NCBI GenBank assembly: GCA_946631805.1
Contig: CAMPAJ010000093.1
Coordinates: 1-6,592 of the forward strand
Source: an uncultured Eggerthellaceae bacterium
Lineage (GTDB): Bacteria; Actinomycetota; Coriobacteriia; Coriobacteriales; Eggerthellaceae
Direction: 5' to 3'
Length of the DNA stretch: 6,592 bases
In this document: piece by piece, positions 1-5,022 of the stretch
Position numbering within the stretch: position 1 is the first letter of the stretch
Layout of the letters: every line of letters starts with the position of its first letter
Made by a program: the position numbers and the translations under genes
Notes under the pieces: model-generated
What the model saw: the letters and a program-made list of their open reading frames with translations, nothing else
Database searches by the model: none
What the model was told of the DNA's origin: nothing

Positions 1-180
1 CCATCAGCGCCGGCGCGAGGAAGCAGGCGCCCGGAGCCTCGCCGAAAAGCGCCCGAGCCATCGCTACGCCTATGAAGGGCCCCACGGCGTAATAGGCGCT
101 CGTGCGTGCCGCGCCGAGTCCTCGTTGCGCTATCACGTACACCAGAAAGGAGAGCCCGTAGCCCCTCGCCCGCGCGCTAA
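1..180 (-). pseudogene. EamA/DMT-type permease, C-terminal fragment lacking its N-terminal part
   Basis: Reading the minus strand from about position 163 down to the left edge gives GYGLSFLVYVIAQRGLGAAR followed by TSAYYAVGPFIGVAMARALF and then GEAPG. This matches the last transmembrane segments of EamA (drug/metabolite transporter) permeases, where LGAARTSAYYA.AP..G is a hallmark. The gene continues past the left edge. Upstream of about 163 the frame stays open to a TAG at 368-370, but the translation (RSVAETCTHFGLAGDAARVF and similar) no longer looks like membrane protein. There is no in-frame ATG, only GTGs at 365-367 and 356-358 inside a palindromic repeat. Normal family members have about 200 residues before this point, so I read this as a gene that lost its 5' part next to the repeat array. 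The exact breakpoint is uncertain, and an intact gene of unusual N-terminus is unlikely. Confidence 0.55.
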
Positions 181-271
181 TGTCTATCAGGGCTTTCGAT
201 TGGGACCATGCGCCGAAGACGCGCGCGGCATCTCCAGCGAGCCCGAAATGCGTGCAGGTCTCTGCTACGCT

Positions 272-652
272 GCGCGCATATCGCGCTTGTGGGAGATTGC
301 GGGCACGACCCGGTCCCCGCGCGTCGGTCTCACGGGGATATGCGTGCGCGGATCCCACGGCTTGCACCTATATCACCGTAGGCAGGGCAAATCCCGCAGT
401 TTGGAGGTGCCTGATCCCGCGTTTCCCCCAACCTACGGTGATATGCGTGCGTGCATGCCATGAGCTGCACGCATATCACCGTGAGTTGGCCAAAACTCGC
501 AATCGGTAGCGGCTACACCCCGCTTTTCCGCCAACTCACGGGGATATGCGTGCACAGGAGCCATGCCTTGCACCTATATCACCGTGAGTCGAGCAAAACC
601 CGTAGTCGTCAGCGGCTACATTCTCCATTTCTGCCAACTCACGGTGATATGT
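272..652. repeat. Tandem array of four imperfect palindromes, period about 92-103 bp
   Basis: Four units lie at about 272-348, 364-450, 466-554 and 569-652. Each begins with a (GCAC)..ATATCACCGT-like arm and ends with the reverse complement, ACGGTGATATGCGTGC or a variant. The third unit is best: its outer arms, 466-490 and 530-554, match over about 25 bp with two or three mismatches. The inner segments are also related. Units 2 to 4 carry GGCAAAT/CAAAACYCG after the left arm, and units 3 and 4 carry a central AGCGGCTACA (within GTAGCGGCTAC in unit 3, itself a small palindrome). Unit 1 is the most diverged (ATATCGCG instead of ATATCACCG). Every unit could fold into a long hairpin as RNA or single-stranded DNA. 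No coding sequence crosses the array convincingly. Function is unknown to me; candidates are a REP-like dispersed repeat, transcription insulation, or protein binding sites. Confidence 0.85.
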
Positions 653-729
653 TTCGCGTATTCCATAGTCAAACATCCTTGGAACGCCCAAAACCAGCAA
701 GCAAGCCATCTATCCGCATCGCCGTAAGC

Positions 730-748
730 GGGATTCAGCTACAATCCC
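730..748 (+). promoter_or_regulatory. Possible promoter/operator upstream of the DUF169 gene
   Basis: TACAAT at 740-745 matches a -10 box in five of six positions, but no good -35 lies 16-18 bp upstream. It overlaps a short inverted repeat, GGGATT-N7-AATCCC (730-748). The reading as a regulated promoter is weak. Confidence 0.25.
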
Positions 749-759
749 AAGTGTAAATA

Positions 760-806
760 GGGAGTCTCCCCCTTTCGTCAGCGCCGACAAAAAGGGGAGA
801 CTCCCC
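760..806. repeat. Nested palindrome hairpin ahead of the DUF169 gene
   Basis: GGGAGTCTCCCC (760-771) and GGGGAGACTCCCC (794-806) are each near-palindromic and also nearly reverse-complementary to each other. With the flanking CTTT/AAAAG the two arms pair over about 16 bp with one bulge. The segment between them, GTCAGCGCCGAC (777-788), is again self-complementary at its ends. The region can therefore form one long hairpin or two or three short ones. No T-run follows on either strand, so it does not look like a standard intrinsic terminator. It lies 60 bp before the DUF169 start and could be part of its 5' leader. Confidence 0.75.
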
Positions 807-866
807 GAATTGCCAGCCTTCGAACCGATATGTGCCGCCTGCGATGGCGGTGGAATGGGAGAAACC

Positions 867-1628
867 ATGCTAACGCAAGAGGCAAAAGATCTGTTCTACA
901 AACTCGATTTCGAGTTTCAGCCGATAGCCATCAAGTACTGCTACAGCCAGCCAGAGGGCTTCGAACATGTGGACGAGGTGCTGTCGTTCTGCGAGTTTTC
1001 CAAAAAAGCAGCGGTGGAAGACAAAGCGTTCTTCGTAACGAAAGACGACGATAACTGCTTCGGCAAGATGGTCCTCGGCATGATCGACAAGCCGCCGCTT
1101 GCAGCAAGCGGGCAGGCCGGCAAAGACTTTGGCGTATTCCGCACGCAAGCGGCGAATGCACGGCTCTACCACAACATTACGACGCTCACGCCTGGGGCGG
1201 TGAATTTCGTCGTGTTCTGCCCGCTGCATGCTTGCGACTTTGAGCCCGATCTTGTCTTCTTCGTCGCCGACATGGTACAGGCCGACGTGCTCATGCGCGC
1301 GACCAGCTACATCTCGGGCGACTTGTGGCAATCCACGTCATCATGCGTGCTTTCGTGCGCATGGCTGTTCGGCTACCCGTACGTCAGCGGCAAGGTCAAC
1401 TACACCATCTCGGGCTTGGGACATGGCATGCGTCGCCGCAAGCTCTACCCGAGCGGGCGTATGCTCATTTCGATTCCGTTTGCCAAGCTTTCCGAGGTTA
1501 TCGAGGCGCTCGGCCAAATGGATTGGGAGCTCATCGCCATGAAAGAGGACGACGAGAGCCGCGACGAGCTGCGCAGGCGCATGGATCGCTGGCAGGAAAT
1601 GAGCCCCGATTTCATTCTGAAGGAATAA
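867..1628 (+). CDS. DUF169 family protein (253 aa)
   Basis: The product is a soluble protein with the layout of DUF169 (COG2043), a family found mostly in anaerobic bacteria and archaea whose biochemical role is not established. Visible family features include the N-terminal PIAIK segment (residues 19-23), SFCEFSKKAA (40-49), the DDDNCFG segment (61-66 region), FEPDLVFF (125-132), and the C-terminal SSCVLSCAWLFGYPYVSGK block (158-176) leading to GHGMRRRKLYPSGRMLISIP (185-204). There are seven or more cysteines (25, 42, 64, 118, 123, 160, 164), several at positions I associate with the family, so a metal or thiol role is possible but unproven. I chose ATG 867, preceded by GGGAGA at 857-862. 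ATG 855 gives four more residues and is a realistic alternative. No signal peptide or membrane segment is seen. It stands alone on the plus strand, convergent with the HAD gene, with 49 bp between the two 3' ends. Confidence 0.85.
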   Translation: MLTQEAKDLFYKLDFEFQPIAIKYCYSQPEGFEHVDEVLSFCEFSKKAAVEDKAFFVTKDDDNCFGKMVLGMIDKPPLAASGQAGKDFGVFRTQAANARLYHNITTLTPGAVNFVVFCPLHACDFEPDLVFFVADMVQADVLMRATSYISGDLWQSTSSCVLSCAWLFGYPYVSGKVNYTISGLGHGMRRRKLYPSGRMLISIPFAKLSEVIEALGQMDWELIAMKEDDESRDELRRRMDRWQEMSPDFILKE

Positions 1629-1677
1629 CGCCTCGTCCAGGTGCCATTCAGGCGGCCCCTTGAGCCATCCGTTCCGT

Positions 1678-2334
1678 TCAAGAAAGGAGCGAAAGCAACT
1701 CGGCGGGATCGCTCACATATGCGTCGAGGCTGCTCGGCTCCAGCGGGTCCACGTTATCGTAGCCCCACGAGACGCCTACGGCCATAACGCCGGCGTTGCG
1801 CGCTACCTCGACGTCCACAATCGTGTCGCCCACATACGCCGCCTCGTCGGTGCGCACGTCGAGCTCGTCGAGCATTTCGAGCAAAACCGTCGGGTCGGGC
1901 TTGCGTGGAGCGGGCGGGATCTCGCCGCGCACCTGGTCGAAGAGCCCATCGAAGAATCGATGTGCCAAAATGCGCACTCCAGCATCGAATTTATTGGACA
2001 GGACGGCGGTCTTCACGCCGCGCGAGCGCAATTCGCGCAACGTTTCGGGAATGCCCGGAAACGGCCGCGTATTGGCATAATCGCTGGCAATGTAGATGCT
2101 CCGCCACAGCTCGAATGCCCGCTCGAGCTCGGTATCTGCGCAATCCGGCGGCATGAGCTTCTGCACAAGGTGCTTACCGCCCCTTCCCATGCAGGCAAGG
2201 GCCTCGGCCTCGGTGCGAGTCGGATACCCCAGCTGAGTAAATGCCTCGTTCGCGGCAACGACCAAATCGGGCAGCGTATGCAAAATGGTGCCGTCCATAT
2301 CGAACACAATTGCCTTTATGGGCACAATAGCCAT
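1678..2334 (-). CDS. HAD-superfamily phosphatase, phosphoglycolate phosphatase-like (218 aa)
   Basis: Haloacid-dehalogenase-fold hydrolase with all four catalytic motifs. Motif I is FDMDGT (residues 11-16; nucleophile Asp12, acid/base Asp14), motif II the serine in VLSNK (Ser113), motif III the lysine in KPDP (Lys145), and motif IV VGDTIVD (168-174; Asp170 and Asp174 for magnesium). The segment between motif I and about residue 85 is the helical C1 cap, so the likely substrates are small phosphorylated metabolites such as 2-phosphoglycolate or other sugar phosphates. The sequence does not fix the substrate, so I give no gene symbol. The length is typical of Gph/PGMB-type enzymes. The start is ATG 2334, eight bases after AAGGAG; an upstream in-frame TTG at 2361 lacks such a site. 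It is 29 bp downstream of the ferredoxin gene on the same strand, so the two are probably cotranscribed. Confidence 0.9.
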   Translation of the reverse strand: MAIVPIKAIVFDMDGTILHTLPDLVVAANEAFTQLGYPTRTEAEALACMGRGGKHLVQKLMPPDCADTELERAFELWRSIYIASDYANTRPFPGIPETLRELRSRGVKTAVLSNKFDAGVRILAHRFFDGLFDQVRGEIPPAPRKPDPTVLLEMLDELDVRTDEAAYVGDTIVDVEVARNAGVMAVGVSWGYDNVDPLEPSSLDAYVSDPAELLSLLS

Positions 2335-2363
2335 TCCCGTTACTCCTTGTACGGCATTCAACG

Positions 2364-2549
2364 TTAATTGTCAGGATACTCCCGCATCATGCGGCAGCTG
2401 CTAGGGCACACCTGCACGCATGTTCCGCAGCCCGTGCATTTCTCGGCGACGACCTTCTTGGGATTTACGGGTCCAGCCGCGCCTGTCGGGCATGACATCA
2501 AACAACGGCAGCATCCCGAGCATTCGCCTATCACAACAGGTAATTTCAT
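2364..2549 (-). CDS. Small 2[4Fe-4S] ferredoxin-type protein (61 aa)
   Basis: A short cytosolic iron-sulfur protein with two complete CxxCxxCxxxCP motifs: Cys10, 13, 16, 20 (CSGCCRCLMSCP) and Cys38, 41, 44, 48 (CTGCGTCVQVCP). This is the classic bacterial dicluster ferredoxin pattern for low-potential electron transfer. Additional cysteines at 14 and 52 are not part of the usual ligand set. I start at ATG 2549 (MKLPVVIGEC), which has a GGGG stretch about ten bases upstream. ATG 2573 would add eight residues (MGFVWGIF), but it begins only a few bases from the base of a hairpin. Neither start has an excellent ribosome site. A HAD phosphatase follows 29 bp downstream, and no dedicated redox partner is present in the window. 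The C-terminus after the second cluster is only about 12 residues. Confidence 0.85.
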   Translation of the reverse strand: MKLPVVIGECSGCCRCLMSCPTGAAGPVNPKKVVAEKCTGCGTCVQVCPSSCRMMREYPDN

Positions 2550-2579
2550 AAATATGCCCCAAACAAATCCCATTCCATA

Positions 2580-2608
2580 CGAAAGGCCGCCAATGTGACG
2601 GCCTTTCG
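2580..2608. terminator. 10-bp perfect-stem hairpin, probable terminator
   Basis: CGAAAGGCCG (2580-2589) pairs with CGGCCTTTCG (2599-2608) around a 9-base loop. On the plus strand it is followed by CTTTCTTGTTT, which is T-rich. On the minus strand it comes 21 bases after the stop codon of the flavin-protein gene, just where its terminator should be, but the following bases (TATGGAATGGG) are not T-rich. It may act in the minus direction with U residues inside the stem, or in both directions. Confidence 0.65.
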
Positions 2609-2629
2609 CTTTCTTGTTTGCCGATTCTG

Positions 2630-3040
2630 CTAGGCAATCTGCGCGCCGGCCGACGGACCGGGGCTGGAGCTGTAGACGGCCTCGACGTCGACGTACACGC
2701 CGCCTTTAGCGGTGATGGGCATACCCATCTGCTCGAACGCCGCGTTCACCCATTCGGCCTGCTCGGTGAATTCCGGGCCTTCGTTCACGTAGCGCGCCGT
2801 GCCGTACAGTTCGTAAGCGCCTTCGTCGCCCCACCAGATAACCGAAACCTTCGGATTCTCCTGGATGTTGGCCAGCGTCTTCTTGAAGAACTGATCGGAC
2901 AGGTACACCGTCTCGTCGTCGATAACCTTCTTCATCGCGACGATGCAGCTGTTTGGCTGAGCGTCGGTGCGCGCCGTGGAAAACACGACTGCGTCGACCT
3001 TTGCGAACAGCTCTTGCGCTTCCTGCGGAATCTTTGCCAT
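2630..3040 (-). CDS. Pyridoxamine 5'-phosphate oxidase-like flavin-binding protein (136 aa)
   Basis: Single-domain split-barrel protein of the PNPOx-like family, which binds FMN (sometimes F420 or heme) as a dimer and includes many small reductases of unknown substrate. Typical elements are FSTARTDAQPNSCIVAMKKV (residues 20-39), where strands surround the flavin phosphate site, then YLSDQFFKKTLANIQENPKV (47-66) and VIWWGDEGAYELYGTARYVN (67-86). The start is ATG 3040, six bases after a full AGGAGG (3047-3052). Upstream in-frame extension to 3106 runs through the promoter and is not real. There is no signal peptide. The gene is single: a hairpin lies 21 bases after its stop and its own promoter with two dyads lies upstream, which implies specific regulation. 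The reaction cannot be read from the sequence; this is not a full PdxH, which is about 200 residues. Confidence 0.85.
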   Translation of the reverse strand: MAKIPQEAQELFAKVDAVVFSTARTDAQPNSCIVAMKKVIDDETVYLSDQFFKKTLANIQENPKVSVIWWGDEGAYELYGTARYVNEGPEFTEQAEWVNAAFEQMGMPITAKGGVYVDVEAVYSSSPGPSAGAQIA

Positions 3041-3056
3041 AAGCGGCCTCCTAACC

Positions 3057-3073
3057 GGTACGTTTTCCGTACC
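3057..3073. promoter_or_regulatory. Dyad GGTACG-N5-CGTACC at the 5' end of the flavin-protein mRNA
   Basis: A perfect 6-bp inverted repeat with a 5-base centre begins at about the predicted transcription start (~3071) and ends four bases before the ribosome site. It could be a repressor operator or, as RNA, a short 5' hairpin with a GAAAA loop. A further CGTACC occurs at 3138-3143, beyond the promoter. Confidence 0.55.
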
Positions 3074-3077
3074 TGCA

Positions 3078-3106
3078 ATGATATTCAAAGCGACAGCCCA
3101 CTTCAA
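3078..3106 (-). promoter_or_regulatory. Sigma70-type promoter of the flavin-protein gene
   Basis: On the minus strand, TTGAAG (3101-3106) and TATCAT (3078-3083) are separated by exactly 17 bp and match the consensus at four of six and five of six positions. The predicted start is about 3071, giving a leader of about 30 bases with AGGAGG near its end. Confidence 0.65.
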
Positions 3107-3127
3107 TAAGGCATATTATTGAAGTGG
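3098..3127. promoter_or_regulatory. Perfect 11-bp dyad overlapping the -35 box, candidate operator
   Basis: CCACTTCAATA (3098-3108) and TATTGAAGTGG (3117-3127) are perfect reverse complements with an 8-bp centre. The left arm contains the -35 hexamer of the flavin-protein promoter, so a dimeric regulator bound here would contact or block RNA polymerase. The regulator is not encoded in the window. Confidence 0.65.
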
Positions 3128-3164
3128 TAAGAAAAACCGTACCGTTACAGTTCGGCTCCAAGCA

Positions 3165-3277
3165 GCCCTGTTCGGTAGGGCGATGGGGTCGTGAGCGATT
3201 CTGCAGGCACTGCTCCTGTCATCCACTTAGGTTAGCCGAAGCCAAGCGAACGACCCCATCGCCCTACCGAACAGGGC
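3165..3277. repeat. Perfect 28-bp inverted repeat with 57-bp loop
   Basis: The arms at 3165-3192 and 3250-3277 are exact reverse complements. Each arm also contains its own small hairpin, GCCCT-N7-AGGGC (3165-3181 and 3261-3277), so alternative folds exist. In addition TTCGGCT (3151-3157), outside the left arm, is complementary to AGCCGAA (3234-3240) in the loop, allowing a pseudoknot. The element lies 37 bp beyond the stop of the SH3b gene and could end its transcript, although no T-run follows the stem. It may instead be a non-autonomous mobile element or a structured RNA. I see no target-site duplication and no reading frame in it. Confidence 0.85.
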
Positions 3278-3314
3278 GGACGATCGGAAGGCCAGTGCAA
3301 ACGGCAGCTAGCGG

Positions 3315-4040
3315 TTACTGAACCAGGTAGTCCGAGTCCACATACCCTTCCCTGTTGTACTGGGGCGAGTAAACCCACCAGTAATCGCCTCGTTTTTCCT
3401 CTACCGTCACGATATCGCCGGTGTAAAGCTTGCCGATTATATTGCCGTCATCGTACGAAGGCGCCGAACGCAGGGCGAGATAGCCCTTTTCCACCTTCAC
3501 CTTGAATGCGCCGTACGTAGAAACCGACGTCGTGAGATTGTCCTTGTTCACGTAACCGCATGCATCGTATTTTGCGGAATAGACCCACCAATACTGGCCG
3601 TCCGGCTTTTCCTTCACCGTCACGACATCGCCGTTGTACAGCTTGCCTTTGATGTTGTTGTCGTCATAAGACGGTGCCGAACGCAGGGCAAGGTAACCCG
3701 TATCCACTTTTACCAGGTAGTCCCCATAGCTCACCACCGTTATGAGGTAATCCTTATTCACATAACCGCTTTTGTCGAGCTTTGGAGAATAGACGCTCCA
3801 GTAATCGCCGCTCTTATCTTGCGCCGTCACGACATCGCCGGTATACAGCTTGCCGATCACGTTCTTGTCATCGTAGGACGGGGCCGACCGCAGGGCGAGA
3901 TAGCCGGTGTCCACCTTCACGCTATATTGCGAATCGTCTTGCGCAAAGGCGCTAGCCGGAACGAGGAGGCAGAACATGAGCAAGGCGACCGCTCCCATGA
4001 TGACCATCTTGATGCCCGAAGAAACTGTAAGCTGGTTCAT
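3315..4040 (-). CDS. Secreted protein with three tandem bacterial SH3 (SH3b) repeats (241 aa)
   Basis: Residues 1-34 form a Sec signal peptide: a lysine, then a hydrophobic core MVIMGAVALLMFCLLV, then PASAFAQ with likely cleavage after AFA or AQ. There is no lipobox in the right place (Cys24 is inside the core). The mature part consists only of three SH3b repeats at about residues 39-99, 108-169 and 179-239. Each has VKV..GYLALRSAPSYDD, then GKLY.GD.VT, then YW.VYS and GYV..D.L. SH3b domains usually bind peptidoglycan or other wall peptides and often accompany a hydrolase domain, but no catalytic domain is present, so this may be a wall-associated adaptor, inhibitor or adhesin. The start is ATG 4040, four bases after GGAGG; ATG 4055 is an alternative. 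Repeat 2 alone has a cysteine (Cys161). Confidence 0.87.
   Translation of the reverse strand: MNQLTVSSGIKMVIMGAVALLMFCLLVPASAFAQDDSQYSVKVDTGYLALRSAPSYDDKNVIGKLYTGDVVTAQDKSGDYWSVYSPKLDKSGYVNKDYLITVVSYGDYLVKVDTGYLALRSAPSYDDNNIKGKLYNGDVVTVKEKPDGQYWWVYSAKYDACGYVNKDNLTTSVSTYGAFKVKVEKGYLALRSAPSYDDGNIIGKLYTGDIVTVEEKRGDYWWVYSPQYNREGYVDSDYLVQ
3324..3926 (-). repeat. Three intragenic SH3b-coding repeats, about 207-213 bp period
   Basis: Repeat copies cover about 3744-3926, 3534-3719 and 3324-3506. They are highly similar at DNA level, for example GCCGAACGCAGGGC in two copies and GCCGACCGCAGGGC in the third. This points to duplication within the gene and gives a substrate for copy-number change by recombination. 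Confidence 0.8.
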
Positions 4041-4138
4041 GTGACCTCCATCCACTCGCCGTCTATAGAGCCGACAGCGCGATCGCCACCCGTCTGCCCT
4101 GCTTGTCGAGCATCCAGGCAGGCAACGCGTGCAAACTC

Positions 4139-4169
4139 ATTATATACACCCAGCCGCCCCCGTGCACAA
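4139..4169 (-). promoter_or_regulatory. Probable promoter of the SH3b gene
   Basis: The minus strand carries a perfect TATAAT at 4139-4144. The best -35 candidate, TTGTGC (4164-4169), is 19 bp upstream and weak, so an activator may be needed. The leader would be about 90 bases. Confidence 0.45.
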
Positions 4170-4297
4170 CCGAGGTATCCCCCGTTTTCTCAGGGACATC
4201 ATGTCGTTTTCTTCGATAACTGCCGGCAGAGCAGGGCGACGCGATTGTCGAATTCGCTCAAGACCCACCACTTCGAATTCCCCAGGCAGTTCAACTA

Positions 4298-4333
4298 TGA
4301 CTGTAGAAGCTCCTGACTGTATTCGATAATAAT
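4298..4333 (+). promoter_or_regulatory. Direct repeats and AT-rich box upstream of the GNAT gene
   Basis: TGACTGTA occurs twice, 16 bp apart from start to start (4298 and 4314), directly ahead of GATAATAAT (4325-4333). This could be an activator site next to a -10 box. No standard -35 is present at the correct distance. Confidence 0.3.
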
Positions 4334-4408
4334 GCTAAGCTACGCCAACGTAACAAACCGACGCTGGGAACTTGCCAGCCGCACCCACATGCTGAAAGGA
4401 ACCGGGCC

Positions 4409-4891
4409 ATGATCCACATTCGCGCATATGAACCGAACGATATACCAGCGATGGTTACTATATGGAACGAGGTTGTGGAAGACGGTATCGCTTTTCCGCA
4501 AGAAGAATCGCTTAGCCTCGAAGGCGGTACGACGTTTTTCGCCGAACAGACGCATTGCGGCGTCGCCGTCGAGAACGGCCTTGTTCTTGGCCTGTATATC
4601 TTGCACCCGAACAACGTGGGACGCTGCGGCCATATCGCCAACGCCAGCTATGCCGTAAGTTCGAAAGCGCGCGGCAAGGGCGTAGGGCGGCTGCTCGTCG
4701 AAGACTCGATGACCCAGGGCCATGCGCACGGTTTTCGCGTATTGCAGTTCAACGCCGTCGTAGCCACGAACGCAAGCGCACGCCACCTGTACGAAAAGCT
4801 TGGCTTCACGCAGCTGGGCACGATTCCCGGGGGCTTCCGCATGCCCGATGGCACCTATGCCGACATCTGCCCGTACTACCACAAACTCTAA
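4409..4891 (+). CDS. GNAT family N-acetyltransferase (160 aa)
   Basis: Single-domain acetyl-CoA-dependent acyltransferase. The acetyl-CoA pyrophosphate loop is RGKGVG (residues 88-93) after YAVSSKA, and motif B is NASARHLYEKLGF (121-133), where Tyr128 is the usual general-acid position. The N-terminal IRAYEPNDIPAMVTIWNEVV (4-23) is the common first strand and helix. LYILHPNNVGRCGHIANASY (62-81) is characteristic of a broad group of small-molecule GNATs related to phosphinothricin/amino-acid acetyltransferases. The substrate cannot be assigned. The length is normal for a full gene. The start is ATG 4409, eight bases after AAAGGA (4395-4400). It is monocistronic and convergent with the permease gene, and a weak hairpin CGACC-N5-GGTCG directly follows the stop at 4892-4906. 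Confidence 0.88.
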   Translation: MIHIRAYEPNDIPAMVTIWNEVVEDGIAFPQEESLSLEGGTTFFAEQTHCGVAVENGLVLGLYILHPNNVGRCGHIANASYAVSSKARGKGVGRLLVEDSMTQGHAHGFRVLQFNAVVATNASARHLYEKLGFTQLGTIPGGFRMPDGTYADICPYYHKL

Positions 4892-4956
4892 CGACCCGCA
4901 AGGTCGCCGATACACCCAGCTGAAACACCCAACCAGGTTGCCTGTATCAGCTTGCA

Positions 4957-5006
4957 TCATCGTTGGGGACATACGCATCATATGAAGTGTATGTCCCCAA
5001 CGATGA
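4957..5006. repeat. Near-perfect 50-bp palindrome in the convergent intergenic gap
   Basis: The outer 18 bases (4957-4974) are the exact reverse complement of 4989-5006 and include GTTGGGGACATAC. The centre continues with a G-T wobble, a C-G pair, one mismatch and the palindrome TCATATGA (4978-4985), so almost all 50 bp are self-complementary. It sits 65 bp after the GNAT stop and 16 bp after the permease stop, as expected for a bidirectional transcription barrier, but neither side has a T-run. GTTGGGGACA-type ends also resemble those of REP-like mobile repeats. Confidence 0.85.
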
Positions 5007-5022
5007 AATGGAACGCGCGCTG

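Larger units (their letters stand above)
4041..4408. other. Divergent intergenic region between the SH3b and GNAT genes
   Basis: No gene is supported in these 368 bp. It holds a strong -10 box for the SH3b gene (4139-4144, minus), a pair of direct repeats TCGAATTC at 4248-4255 and 4273-4280, and a second pair TGACTGTA at 4298-4305 and 4314-4321 just before an AT-rich GATAATAAT at 4325-4333 that may belong to the GNAT promoter. The SH3b leader would be about 90 bases long and contains partly complementary CTGCC/GGCAG segments (about 4091-4123). Short open frames here have no recognisable product. Confidence 0.6.

Noticed and set aside
272..652. CRISPR array
   Set aside because: The units are palindromic with related inner segments and a period of about 100 bp, not short identical repeats with unique spacers, and no cas gene is present.
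125..756. Short plus-strand open frames across the repeat array
   Set aside because: Their residues come from the palindromes themselves (repeated HITV/YHR text), and they have no ribosome site or known domain.
1660..2367. 235-codon plus-strand open frame
   Set aside because: It is antisense to the HAD gene, which has all four catalytic motifs and a good ribosome site; the plus frame has neither.
3165..3277. Integron attC recombination site
   Set aside because: Attractive because of the long inverted arms, but the GTTRRRY/RYYYAAC core pair is missing, the arms are perfect without the expected unpaired bases, and no integrase or cassette array is nearby.
4041..4408. Riboswitch or small gene in the long intergenic region
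   Set aside because: I found only weak complementary segments and short direct repeats, no recognisable riboswitch core and no credible reading frame.
4892..4906. Intrinsic terminator of the GNAT gene
   Set aside because: The stem CGACC/GGTCG is only five base pairs and is not followed by T residues.
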